NCBI RefSeq assembly: GCF_042654365.1
Contig: NZ_JBHSGG010000030.1
Span: 1 to 64,000, forward strand
DNA: 64,000 bases
Direction: 5' to 3'
Source of the DNA: Coralloluteibacterium thermophilum
GTDB lineage: Bacteria; Pseudomonadota; Gammaproteobacteria; Xanthomonadales; Xanthomonadaceae
Every line of letters begins with the position of its first letter. Positions within the stretch are counted from its first letter, which is position 1. The position numbers and the translations under genes are program-made. The notes beneath the pieces were generated by a model, which did no database searches, was not told the origin of the DNA, and worked only from the letters and a program-made list of their open reading frames with translations. Positions 38,136-48,250 of the stretch are shown piece after piece.

Positions 38136-39268
38136 GGCCGGCGCGCTCGGCGCCACAGCCAGGCCGACTGCAATGCGTAGACCATGGGAACGGCAGAGGG
38201 CAGCACCTGCCATGTGCCCGCGAGCAGGGCGAAGTGCAGCAGTTGACGCAGCCGCGGCGATCGGCGGTCTGCCGCTGATGCAAAGACGCAGGCGGCCTGC
38301 AGCACTGCGACGCCCGCGCTCCCGAGCAGCACGATCAGCGCCAGGCGCAGATCCGTGACGGCGGCGACCCCACCCAGGAGTACGAGTGCGCATCCCAGCA
38401 CGCTGGCTGGCAGTGCCAGCCAAGCGGTGATCCGGCGGCCCGGCGGGTACGGCGCCGCCCGCAGGAGCTCCGCGGCGCTCAGCACGCAGCGCAGCGAGGT
38501 CAGCCACAGCGTGCCCAGCGCCATTGCACCGAACAGCAGGAACAGCAGGAGAAGCAGACGGCCGCCGCCGACTCCTGCAGGCACCAGGAGCAGGACGGGA
38601 GCGACCCGGAACCACAGGCCACGTCCGCGCCAGCCTTGTATCGCGCTCAGCAGTTGATGGGCAGCAGCCGGCGGAAGACGATGCGCCACGACAGCACCCC
38701 GAGGAGCGCTATCGCCGGCGCCCCTCGTGGCAGCCGCCGGCTGCCCTCCCGCACGTGCCACATGACGCGCCGCGAGCGTGGGGAGGATCGCGGCCGCGAC
38801 AGCGAGCATGGCGATCAGTTGCGGCCATCCCGCCGCGTCGGGATGCAGCCACCGAAGCACCAGCGCTGCTACGGCGAGCACCACGAGACTCCACGCGCTG
38901 TCCCGCAATGCGGCGCGGCGCAACGCACGGGGGATCGCCGCGTCGATCTGCGGCAGCGCGCCGAGCCATCCTCCCCGCCAGCGGGCCGCACGTGCGCGCG
39001 ACCGCAGATGCGCGAGCAGACTTCCGGCCACAAGAACGGTGACGCTCACCGCAATGCCATGGCGCTGGAAGGTCGCACCGAGCGTGGGGGCGAGCCGATC
39101 CAGCAGCAGCACGAATAGGCCGAGCGCGCCGCACCAGGCGAGGCCCTGCGCCGACAGGGCGAGCGCCGCCCGGCCCGGGTCGAGGCGACGTCGGTGTCGC
39201 AGCACGTCGGCGACCGCTGCGGCACGCGCCGCGATCGGATCGAAGCCTGCTGCCCGCGCACCGTCCAC
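38132..39268 (-). CDS. Putative ABC transporter membrane protein
   Basis: A 378-residue protein with about eight hydrophobic segments in two groups (about residues 35-125 and 195-365) and no recognisable named family. Pairing with the overlapping ATPase gene makes it the likely permease of an ABC-2-type exporter. The start is taken at GTG 39268, 11 bp after the upstream regulator gene; no ATG lies near the beginning of the hydrophobic region. Lower GC and more irregular codon use than flanking genes are apparent by eye. Confidence 0.65.
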   Translation of the reverse strand: MDGARAAGFDPIAARAAAVADVLRHRRRLDPGRAALALSAQGLAWCGALGLFVLLLDRLAPTLGATFQRHGIAVSVTVLVAGSLLAHLRSRARAARWRGGWLGALPQIDAAIPRALRRAALRDSAWSLVVLAVAALVLRWLHPDAAGWPQLIAMLAVAAAILPTLAARHVARAGGQPAAATRGAGDSAPRGAVVAHRLPPAAAHQLLSAIQGWRGRGLWFRVAPVLLLVPAGVGGGRLLLLLFLLFGAMALGTLWLTSLRCVLSAAELLRAAPYPPGRRITAWLALPASVLGCALVLLGGVAAVTDLRLALIVLLGSAGVAVLQAACVFASAADRRSPRLRQLLHFALLAGTWQVLPSAVPMVYALQSAWLWRRARRP

Positions 39269-39279
39269 GGGGCGCGGCC

Positions 39280-39960
39280 CTAGCCCTCGTCCTCGTGCCC
39301 GCCTTCCGGGATGCTGATGCCGTCCAGCGACAGCCGGCCGGCGAGCAGGACGGCCTGGGTGCGATTGGAGGCGCCGAGCTTGCGCAGCACGGCGGTCATG
39401 TGCGCCTTGACGGTGGCCTCGGAGACGTCCATCGCGTAGGCGATCTGCTTGTTGAGCAGGCCTGCGCCGAGCATGGAGAGCACGCGGTACTGCTGCGGGC
39501 TGAGCTCGCGGATGCGCTGGGCGATCTCGGCCTCCTCGGGGCCGATGCCGGCGGCGCCGGCGGTCTGCGGCGGCGCCCAGGTGTCGCCGTCGAGGACGGC
39601 GCGGATGCCGGCGTGGATGCTGGCGGTGTCCGCCGACTTGGGGATGAAGCCAGCGGCGCCGTGGTCGAGGGCGCGGCGCATGGTGGGGGGGTCCTCGCGC
39701 GCGGAGACCACCACCACCGGCAGCTGCGGCTGGGCCGCGCGCAGGTGCACCAGGGCGCTGAAGCCGTGCGCGCCGGGCATGCCGAGGTCCATCAGCAGCA
39801 GGTCGGCGTGCGGGTGCGCGTCGGCCGCGGCGAACAGGTCGTCCGCGTTCTCCGCCTCGACGATCTCCGCGTCGGGCAGGAGCGCCGCGACCGCGCCCCG
39901 CAGGGCTTCCCGGAACAGCGGGTGGTCGTCGGCGATCAGGATGGTGGGCATCGCGGCCAT
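39280..39960 (-). CDS. LuxR/NarL-family response regulator, CrbR-like
   Basis: A 226-residue regulator. The receiver domain has the acidic pair in IADDHPLF, phospho-acceptor D58 (LLLMDLGMPG), and the switch residues in VVSAR and FIPKS. The C-terminal LuxR-type HTH reads LSPQQYRVLSMLGAGLLNKQIA then SEATVKAHMTAVLRKL. Position directly downstream of acs (gap 48 bp) and near the CrbS-type kinase supports a role as the acetate-switch regulator. ATG 39960 is used; ATG 39951 (MPTILIADD) would be equally good. Confidence 0.88.
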   Translation of the reverse strand: MAAMPTILIADDHPLFREALRGAVAALLPDAEIVEAENADDLFAAADAHPHADLLLMDLGMPGAHGFSALVHLRAAQPQLPVVVVSAREDPPTMRRALDHGAAGFIPKSADTASIHAGIRAVLDGDTWAPPQTAGAAGIGPEEAEIAQRIRELSPQQYRVLSMLGAGLLNKQIAYAMDVSEATVKAHMTAVLRKLGASNRTQAVLLAGRLSLDGISIPEGGHEDEG

Positions 39961-40008
39961 GGGGAGGACGAAGGAGCGCGTGCGGCGGTGCCGCACGCGC
40001 CTTCGACT

Positions 40009-41952
<1,944 letters not shown>

Positions 41953-42047
41953 GGCGGCTCCTGCTGGCTCGGGCCGGCTGCGGACATCGCGCCGGCGGCA
42001 GGTTCGGGAGTGTGCACGCTCATCCGGGCCCGTGGAGGCCGCGCGAT

Positions 42048-42076
42048 TTCGACTTTCGTCGAAGTGGCACTTCGAC
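42048..42076. promoter_or_regulatory. Candidate operator between acs and the porin
   Basis: A perfect inverted repeat GTCGAAGTG-G-CACTTCGAC spans 42058-42076. A further TTCGAC half-site at 42048-42053 forms a second inverted pair with GTCGAA (42058-42063) across TTTC. So three 6-bp half-sites stand in 29 bp, about 95-100 bp from both the acs and porin start codons. A LuxR-type dimer such as the adjacent regulator is a plausible binder, but this is inference. Confidence 0.55.
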
Positions 42077-42183
42077 CAATGGCGAATGGAAGCCGTTGCG
42101 GGCTGCGCGCAAGCTCGGCCGGCGCCGCCCACGTTGCCAACTATTCATCCACACCGGCGTCACCTGAGGAGGGGAGCGTTCCC

Positions 42184-43563
42184 ATGTCATCCGTCACCAC
42201 ACGTCCGCATCCGCGCGTCCGGTCCCTGGCCGTCGCGCTGACGCTCGCGCTCGCGGTCCCGGGGGTCGCGTCCGCGCAGACCGCGAAGGAACGCGAGCTC
42301 GAGGCCCGCATCGCCCAGCTCGAGCAGATGGTCGAGCAGCTCGTCGCGGAGCGCGCGGCGGCCCCTGCCGCGGCGCCCGCGCCGGCTCCTGCGCCCGCAG
42401 CGGCCCCGCCGCCGGCCGGCGCGCAGCCGATCCAGAACACCACCATCATGACCGCCGCCAACCCGGGGACGAGGTTCTCCTACGGCGGCTTCATCAAGAT
42501 GGACGGCATGTTCACCGACACCAGCGACGGCCGCATCGCCGACGGCTCCGCGGGGCGCCTGTTCTATCTCCCCGGCGCGATCCCGGTCGGCGGCCCGGGT
42601 GCCGACGGCGGCGATTCCTATGCCGACTTCCACGCCCAGTTCTCGCGCTTCTGGCTGAGCGCGGACCACGTCACCGACGGCGGCGACACCTTCAAGGCGA
42701 TGATCGAGGCCGACTTCTTCGGCGGCGGCAACCTCGCCCTGGCCGGCAACGAGGTCGCGACCAACACCTACGCGGTGACCCTGCGCCACGCCTACGTCAC
42801 CTGGAACAACTGGCTGGCCGGCCAGACCTGGTCCAACTTCCTCGATGCCGCGGCGCTGCCCGACGCGGTGGACTTCGTCGGCACCACCGACGGCACCGTG
42901 TTCGTGCGCCAGGCGCAGATCCGCTACACCAACGGCCCGTGGTCGATCTCGCTGGAGAACCCGGAGACGACGGTGCAGCCGGCCGCGCCCTACGCGCTCA
43001 CGGCCGCCGCGCGCGTCAACACCGGCGACAACACCTATCCCGACCTCACCGCGCGCTGGATCACCCGCGGCGACTGGGGCCACTTCACCGTCGCCGGCCT
43101 GCTGCGCCAGTTCAAGTACCTGGGCGAGACCGACACCGGCGGCGCGCTCAGCGTCTCGGGACGCTTCAACCTCGGCGCGAACGACGACATCCGCTACGCC
43201 GTCAACGCCGGCAGCGGCATCGGCCGCTACCTCGCCTTCGGCCTCGGCCCGGACGTGGTGCAGGACGTGGACGGCAGCCTCAGCGCGGTCGACGGCTACG
43301 GCGCCTTCGTCTCCTGGCGCCATGCCTTCAGCCCGCAGCTGCGCAGCAACCTGATGTACTCGGCCGCGCACTTCGACAACGACCCCGCGGTCGTCGGCTG
43401 GGGCGTCACCGAGCGCTCGCAGTCCTGGCACGCCAACCTCATCTACTCGCCGTTCCCGAAGCTCGACATCGGCGCGGAGCTGATCTACGGCACGCGCTCG
43501 CTCGAGGACGACCGCGAGGGCCGCCTGCGCCGCCTGCACACGCACGTGAAGTACAGCTTCTGA
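42184..43563 (+). CDS. DcaP-like trimeric outer-membrane porin
   Basis: A 459-residue outer-membrane protein. A signal peptide (hydrophobic at about 13-30, cleaved after VASA) precedes a short coiled coil with a leucine heptad (KERELEARIAQLEQMVEQLV). An Ala-Pro-rich linker and a beta-barrel ending in the outer-membrane signal KYSF follow. The pattern YGGFIKMDGMFTD and AQFSRFWLSADH fits DcaP-type porins, which take up carboxylates. It is the first gene of the operon with the symporter, after a GGAGG site. It would admit acetate or related acids to the periplasm. Confidence 0.88.
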   Translation: MSSVTTRPHPRVRSLAVALTLALAVPGVASAQTAKERELEARIAQLEQMVEQLVAERAAAPAAAPAPAPAPAAAPPPAGAQPIQNTTIMTAANPGTRFSYGGFIKMDGMFTDTSDGRIADGSAGRLFYLPGAIPVGGPGADGGDSYADFHAQFSRFWLSADHVTDGGDTFKAMIEADFFGGGNLALAGNEVATNTYAVTLRHAYVTWNNWLAGQTWSNFLDAAALPDAVDFVGTTDGTVFVRQAQIRYTNGPWSISLENPETTVQPAAPYALTAAARVNTGDNTYPDLTARWITRGDWGHFTVAGLLRQFKYLGETDTGGALSVSGRFNLGANDDIRYAVNAGSGIGRYLAFGLGPDVVQDVDGSLSAVDGYGAFVSWRHAFSPQLRSNLMYSAAHFDNDPAVVGWGVTERSQSWHANLIYSPFPKLDIGAELIYGTRSLEDDREGRLRRLHTHVKYSF

Positions 43564-43570
43564 CCGCCAC

Positions 43571-43602
43571 CGGCCGCGGCGGCGCGTCATGCGCCGCGGC
43601 CG
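43571..43602 (+). other. GC-rich hairpin after the porin
   Basis: A long stem with a 3-base bulge pairs CGGCCGCGGCGGCGC with GCGCCGCGGCCG around a GTCAT loop, eight bases after the porin stop. There is no T-run, so it more likely stabilises the porin mRNA or lowers read-through into the symporter genes than terminates fully. Confidence 0.5.
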
Positions 43603-43723
43603 TCGCGACACCGGAGGAGCCGGCGGGCGCCGGCCCCTTCCGCAGTACCCAGCACCCTCAAGCGGCGCCGCGGCATGCCGGCGGCGCCCCTCTCAACGAC
43701 GGGAATCGAGCACGGGGAACGAC

Positions 43724-43984
43724 ATGACACTCGACAAGACGGCAAGCAACTACTGGAAGGCGAACCTCAGGATCATCTTCATCTGCATGAGCATCTGGGC
43801 CCTGGTGTCCTTCGGCTTCGGCATCGTGCTGCGGCCGCTGCTGGCGGGCATCCCCGTCGGCGGCACCGACCTCGGCTTCTGGTTCGCGCAGCAGGGATCG
43901 ATCCTGGTCTTCATCGCGCTGATCTTCTTCTACACCTGGTACATGAACCGGCTCGATCGCGAGTACGGCGTGGACGAGCAGTAA
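43724..43984 (+). CDS. DUF4212 sodium:solute symporter small subunit
   Basis: An 86-residue protein with two membrane helices. The pattern NYWKANLRIIF, then LGFWFAQQGSILVFI and MNRLDREYGVDEQ is the DUF4212 signature. These small subunits always accompany the VC_2705-type large symporter subunit, which follows after 13 bp. ATG 43724 is chosen because homology begins there; the frame is open upstream. Confidence 0.92.
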   Translation: MTLDKTASNYWKANLRIIFICMSIWALVSFGFGIVLRPLLAGIPVGGTDLGFWFAQQGSILVFIALIFFYTWYMNRLDREYGVDEQ

Positions 43985-43997
43985 GGGGCCGACGACC

Positions 43998-45773
43998 ATG
44001 GACCAGTTCACCATCAACCTCATCTTCGTGATCGGCTCGTTCCTGCTCTACATCGGCATCGCCGTGTGGGCCCGGGCCGGTTCCACCTCCGAGTTCTACG
44101 CGGCCGGCCGCGGCGTGCACCCGATCGTCAACGGCGCGGCGACGGCGGCCGACTGGATGTCGGCGGCCTCGTTCATCTCGATGGCGGGCCTGATCGCCTT
44201 CGTGGGCTACGGCAACTCCACCTACCTCATGGGCTGGACCGGCGGCTTCGTGCTGCTGGCGCTGCTGCTGGCGCCCTACCTGCGCAAGTTCGGGCGCTAC
44301 ACGGTGCCGGACTTCATCGGCGACCGCTTCTACAGCCGCGGCGCGCGCCTGGTCGCGGTGGCGGCGCTGCTCATCATGTCGATCACCTACGTGATCGGGC
44401 AGATGACCGGCGCCGGCGTGGCGTTCTCGCGCTTCCTGGAGGTCGACGCCACCACCGGCTTGCTGATCGCCTCGGCGGTGGTGTTCGTGTACGCGGTGCT
44501 CGGCGGCATGAAGGGCATCACCTACACCCAGCTCGCGCAGTACATCGTGCTGATCATCGCCTACACCATCCCGGCGGTGTTCATCTCGCTGCAGCTCACC
44601 AACAACCCGGTGCCGCAGCTCGGCCTGTTCTCCACCCACACCGAGTCCGGCGTTCCGCTGCTGGCGCGCCTCGACCAGGTGCTGGTCGAACTCGGCTTCC
44701 AGGACTACACCGGGCACCACGGCTCCACGCTCAACATGGTGCTGTTCACGCTGTCGCTGATGATCGGCACCGCGGGCCTGCCGCACGTCATCATCCGCTT
44801 CTTCACCGTGCCCAAGGTGGCCGACGCACGCCGCTCCGCCGGCTGGGCGCTGGTGTTCATCGCGCTGCTCTACACCGTCGCCCCGGCGGTGGGCTCGATG
44901 GCGCGCCTGAACATCATCACCACGATCTACCCGGAGGGCACCTCGGCCGAGCCGATCGCCTACGAGGCGCGTCCGGACTGGATGCGCAACTGGGAGCAGA
45001 CCGGCCTGCTGAGGTTCGAGGACCTCAACGGCGACGGCCGCATCCAGTACTACAACGCGGGCAACGAGGCCTTCGCCGAGGAAGCCGCGGCGCGCGGCTG
45101 GCAGGGCAACGAGATGGTGACCTTCAACCAGGACATCCTGGTGCTGGCCAACCCGGAGATCGCGCAGCTTCCCGGCTGGGTGATCGGCCTGATCGCGGCG
45201 GGCGGCCTGGCCGCGGCGCTGTCGACGGCGGCGGGCCTGCTGCTGGCGATCTCCTCGGCCATCAGCCACGACCTCGTCAAATCGACCTTCAAACCCGACA
45301 TCTCGGAGAAGGGGGAGCTGATGTGGGCGCGCGTCTCGATGGCGGTCGCCATCATCGTCGCCACCTATCTGGGACTGAATCCACCCGGATTCGCGGCGCA
45401 GACGGTGGCGCTGGCCTTCGGCCTGGCCGCGTCCTCGCTGTTCCCCGCGATCATGATGGGCATCTTCTCGACGCGGATGAACTCGTCCGGCGCGATCGTG
45501 GGCATGCTGGTCGGCCTCGGCTCGACCGTGCTGTACATCTTCACCTACCTCGGCTGGTTCTTCATTCCGGGCACCAACATGCTCGAGAACACGCCGGACA
45601 ACTGGCTGTTCGGCATCTCGCCGCTGTCCTTCGGCGCGGTGGGCGCGATCCTGAACTTCGTCGCCGCCTACATCACCCTGAAGCTGACCCGCCCCGCTCC
45701 GGACCACATCCGCGAGCTGGTGGAAGGCATCCGGGTGCCGCGCGGCGCGACGGCGGCGGTGAACCACCACTGA
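43998..45773 (+). CDS. Sodium:solute symporter large subunit (acetate-type, VC_2705 subfamily)
   Basis: A 591-residue SLC5-family transporter with about 13 helices. The start includes SEFYAAGRGVHPIVNGAATAADWMSAASFI, containing sodium-site residues, and the GAGVAFSRFLEV and GTAGLPHVIIRFFTV motifs found in ActP-like permeases. It probably carries acetate or a related short acid with sodium. A large extracytoplasmic insertion (about 310-385) contains DLNGDGRI (D342-I349), which resembles a calcium-binding loop. Genomic context (acs, CrbS/CrbR, DUF4212) supports acetate. Confidence 0.93.
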   Translation: MDQFTINLIFVIGSFLLYIGIAVWARAGSTSEFYAAGRGVHPIVNGAATAADWMSAASFISMAGLIAFVGYGNSTYLMGWTGGFVLLALLLAPYLRKFGRYTVPDFIGDRFYSRGARLVAVAALLIMSITYVIGQMTGAGVAFSRFLEVDATTGLLIASAVVFVYAVLGGMKGITYTQLAQYIVLIIAYTIPAVFISLQLTNNPVPQLGLFSTHTESGVPLLARLDQVLVELGFQDYTGHHGSTLNMVLFTLSLMIGTAGLPHVIIRFFTVPKVADARRSAGWALVFIALLYTVAPAVGSMARLNIITTIYPEGTSAEPIAYEARPDWMRNWEQTGLLRFEDLNGDGRIQYYNAGNEAFAEEAAARGWQGNEMVTFNQDILVLANPEIAQLPGWVIGLIAAGGLAAALSTAAGLLLAISSAISHDLVKSTFKPDISEKGELMWARVSMAVAIIVATYLGLNPPGFAAQTVALAFGLAASSLFPAIMMGIFSTRMNSSGAIVGMLVGLGSTVLYIFTYLGWFFIPGTNMLENTPDNWLFGISPLSFGAVGAILNFVAAYITLKLTRPAPDHIRELVEGIRVPRGATAAVNHH

Positions 45774-45798
45774 TCCCGGCCGTGTGGTGAGATGATCG

Positions 45799-45826
45799 TG
45801 GCCCGCCCCCTCACGGGGGCGGGCCA
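45799..45826 (+). terminator. Perfect 12-bp hairpin between symporter and DUF294 gene
   Basis: TGGCCCGCCCCC (45799-45810), loop TCAC, GGGGGCGGGCCA (45815-45826). Only TGTCGTAT follows, so it lacks a true U-tract and may act as a partial terminator that reduces expression of the regulatory genes downstream. Confidence 0.6.
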
Positions 45827-45860
45827 TGTCGTATCGGAACCCAGCAGAGGGAGGGCCGGC

Positions 45861-47687
45861 ATGCACGCGACGTCCGAGGACACCCTCGCTTTCCTGCGCG
45901 CGGTGCCGCCGTTCGACCGCCTGCCGCCGCCCGAGCTCGAGGCGCTCGCGCAACGCTGCGAGCGCAGCGTCCACGAGGCCGGCAGCACGATCTACAGCGC
46001 CGGTGCGCCGATCGCGCACCTGTACGTACTTGAATGCGGCGAGGTCGAGATCCGCGACGCCGACGGCGGGCTGGTCTCGGAGCTCGGTGCGGGCGACTGC
46101 TTCGGCGAGCGCGGCCTGCTGCGCGACGGCGTCGCCGCGACCACGGCACGCACGCGGACGCCCGCGGTGCTGCTGCAGGTGCCGGCGGACGCGTTCGCCC
46201 GCCTGATGGCCAGGCATCCCGCCGTCGCCGGCCATTTCGCGCGGAGCGGCGCGCGGCTCACGCGCTCCACCGGCCTGGCGACCGTGCGTGCGCGCGACCT
46301 GATGCTGCGCGTGCCGGTCACCTGCCCGCCCGACCTGCCCGCGGACGACGTCGCGCGCCTGATGCGCACGCACGACATCTCCTGCGTCGTAGTGGTCGAT
46401 CCCGCGCGGCAGCCGGTGGGCATCGTCACCGGCGGCGACCTCGCGCGGCGCGTGCTGGCGGACCGGCGCGACCCGGCGACGCCGGCCCACGAGGTGATGA
46501 CGCCCGACCCGCGCGCACTCCCTCCCTCGGCGCTGGGCTCGGACATCCTGCGCACCATGCTCGAGGCGCGCATCGGCCACCTGCCCGTGGTCGAGGACGG
46601 GCGGCTCGTCGGCGTGATCACCCAGACCGACCTCACCCGCTACCAGGCGCTGCTGGCCGCGGGGCTCGTCGCGCAGGTGAACGCCTGCCGCGATAGCGCG
46701 GCCATGGCCGCGGTCACCGCGCGGGTGCCGGCGCTGCTGATGCAGCTCGTCGAGGCGGGAACGCCGCACACGACGGTCACCCGCCTGGTCACCGACGTCG
46801 CCGATGCGGCCACGCGACGGCTGATCGCCCTGGCCGAGGCAGCGCTCGGGCCGGCACCGGTGCCCTACGTGTGGCTGGCCTGCGGCTCGCAGGGCCGGCA
46901 GGAGCAGACCGGCATCACCGACCAGGACAATTGCCTGTTCGTGGACGACAGCGCCGGCGAGGCGGACATGGCCTACTTCGAGCGGTTCGCGCGCAGCGTC
47001 TGCGACGGACTGCACGAGGCCGGCTACGTGCACTGCCCCGGCGGCATGATGGCGATGAACCCGCGCTGGTGCCGCCCGGTGCGCACCTGGCGGCGCTACT
47101 TCAGCGACTGGATCGCCACGCCCAACCCGGAAGCGCAGATGCTGGCGAGCGTGATGTTCGACCTGCGCCCGATCGCCGGCACCGCGGCGCTGTTCGAGGG
47201 CGTGCAGGCGGAGACGCTGGCGATTGCCGCGGCGCGGCCGATGTTCGTCGCACACATGATCGCCAACGCGCTGCGCCACGCGCCGCCGCTGGGCATCCTG
47301 CGCGGGCTGTCCACCATCCGCTCCGGCGCCCACCGCAAGCGCGTGGACATGAAGCACGGCGGCGTGGTGCCGGTGGTCGACCTCGCCCGGCTCTACGCGC
47401 TGCAGGCGCGCATCCCGGCGGTCAACACGCGCGCGCGGCTGGAGGCCGCGGGCGCCGCCGGCACGATCAGCGCCTCGGGTGCGCGCGACCTGGTCGAGGC
47501 CTACGACCTCATCGCGACCCTGCGACTGGAGCACCAGGCGCGGCTGGTGCGGGCCGGTCGCCCTCCCGACAATTACCTCGCGCCCGCCGACCTCTCCGAC
47601 TTCGAGCGCGGCCACCTGCGCGACGCCTTCGTCGTCGTGCGCGGCATGCAGTCCGCCATCGGGCATGGCCGCAACGCGTTCACCTAG
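45861..47687 (+). CDS. cNMP-binding/CBS/DUF294 nucleotidyltransferase protein
   Basis: A 608-residue cytoplasmic protein. A cyclic-nucleotide-binding fold lies at 1-140 (GDCFGERGLL). Two CBS domains lie at about 155-275 (ARDLMLRVPVT and HEVMTPDPRAL, each ending in a GIVT/GVIT turn). A DUF294 nucleotidyltransferase domain has GSQGRQEQT (342-350) and TDQDN, as in GlnD-type uridylyltransferases. The C-terminal substrate domain completes it. Such proteins are conserved beside acetate symporters and are thought to sense nucleotides and regulate uptake or metabolism. ATG 45861 follows GAGGGAGGG. The hairpin upstream may set its level. Confidence 0.9.
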   Translation: MHATSEDTLAFLRAVPPFDRLPPPELEALAQRCERSVHEAGSTIYSAGAPIAHLYVLECGEVEIRDADGGLVSELGAGDCFGERGLLRDGVAATTARTRTPAVLLQVPADAFARLMARHPAVAGHFARSGARLTRSTGLATVRARDLMLRVPVTCPPDLPADDVARLMRTHDISCVVVVDPARQPVGIVTGGDLARRVLADRRDPATPAHEVMTPDPRALPPSALGSDILRTMLEARIGHLPVVEDGRLVGVITQTDLTRYQALLAAGLVAQVNACRDSAAMAAVTARVPALLMQLVEAGTPHTTVTRLVTDVADAATRRLIALAEAALGPAPVPYVWLACGSQGRQEQTGITDQDNCLFVDDSAGEADMAYFERFARSVCDGLHEAGYVHCPGGMMAMNPRWCRPVRTWRRYFSDWIATPNPEAQMLASVMFDLRPIAGTAALFEGVQAETLAIAAARPMFVAHMIANALRHAPPLGILRGLSTIRSGAHRKRVDMKHGGVVPVVDLARLYALQARIPAVNTRARLEAAGAAGTISASGARDLVEAYDLIATLRLEHQARLVRAGRPPDNYLAPADLSDFERGHLRDAFVVVRGMQSAIGHGRNAFT

Positions 47688-47731
47688 CGCCTCCACCACC
47701 CGCCTTCCGACCACCCACACCAGGAATCCAG

Positions 47732-48250
47732 ATGCTGCTCGAGTTCATCGCCATCGTCGCCGCCGGCTTCGCGCTCGCCGGCATCGCCCTGACGCTCAAC
47801 CTCGTGGTCGGGAAGCGCCTGCCCGGGTGGATCTTCCCGGCCTCCGCCGGCGTCGGCATGCTGGCGATGGCGATCTGGCTCGAATACTCCTGGCTCGACC
47901 GCGTGACCGACGGCTTCCCGCAGGAGGTGGAGGTGGTCTCCACCAACCGCCAGCGCGTCTGGTACCGCCCGTGGACCTTCGTGGTCCCGCAGGTGAACCG
48001 GCTGATCGCGGTCGACCACCGCTTCGAGCGGCGCAATCCTGCGCTGCCGGACCAGGTGCTGACCAGCGTGCTGCTGGCCGGCCGCTGGGAGCCGTCGCGC
48101 CAGTTCGGCGTGGTGGTGGACTGCGCCGGGCAGCGCCGCGCCGACCTGGTGGACCAGGTGGTGTTCGGCGAGGACGGCGCGCTGGAACGCGCCCGCTGGC
48201 TGCCGCTGGCCGCGGACGACCCGCTGCTCCGCGCCGTCTGCCGGGGATGA
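47732..48250 (+). CDS. Small membrane protein of the acetate cluster
   Basis: A 172-residue protein with two N-terminal membrane helices (about 3-24 and 33-48) and a soluble C-terminal part. The C-terminal part begins EVEVVSTNRQRVWYRPWTF and is rich in VV and Arg. I do not recognise a named family. It lies between the DUF294 gene and the exonuclease gene, overlapping the latter by 4 bp, so it belongs to the same operon and may form a membrane complex with them. Confidence 0.75.
   Translation: MLLEFIAIVAAGFALAGIALTLNLVVGKRLPGWIFPASAGVGMLAMAIWLEYSWLDRVTDGFPQEVEVVSTNRQRVWYRPWTFVVPQVNRLIAVDHRFERRNPALPDQVLTSVLLAGRWEPSRQFGVVVDCAGQRRADLVDQVVFGEDGALERARWLPLAADDPLLRAVCRG

Noticed and set aside
42065..42080. 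Possible sigma-54 promoter starting TGGCAC before the porin
   Set aside because: The expected TTGC-type -12 element is absent at the required spacing (the bases are CCAA). The TGGCAC is part of the inverted repeat.
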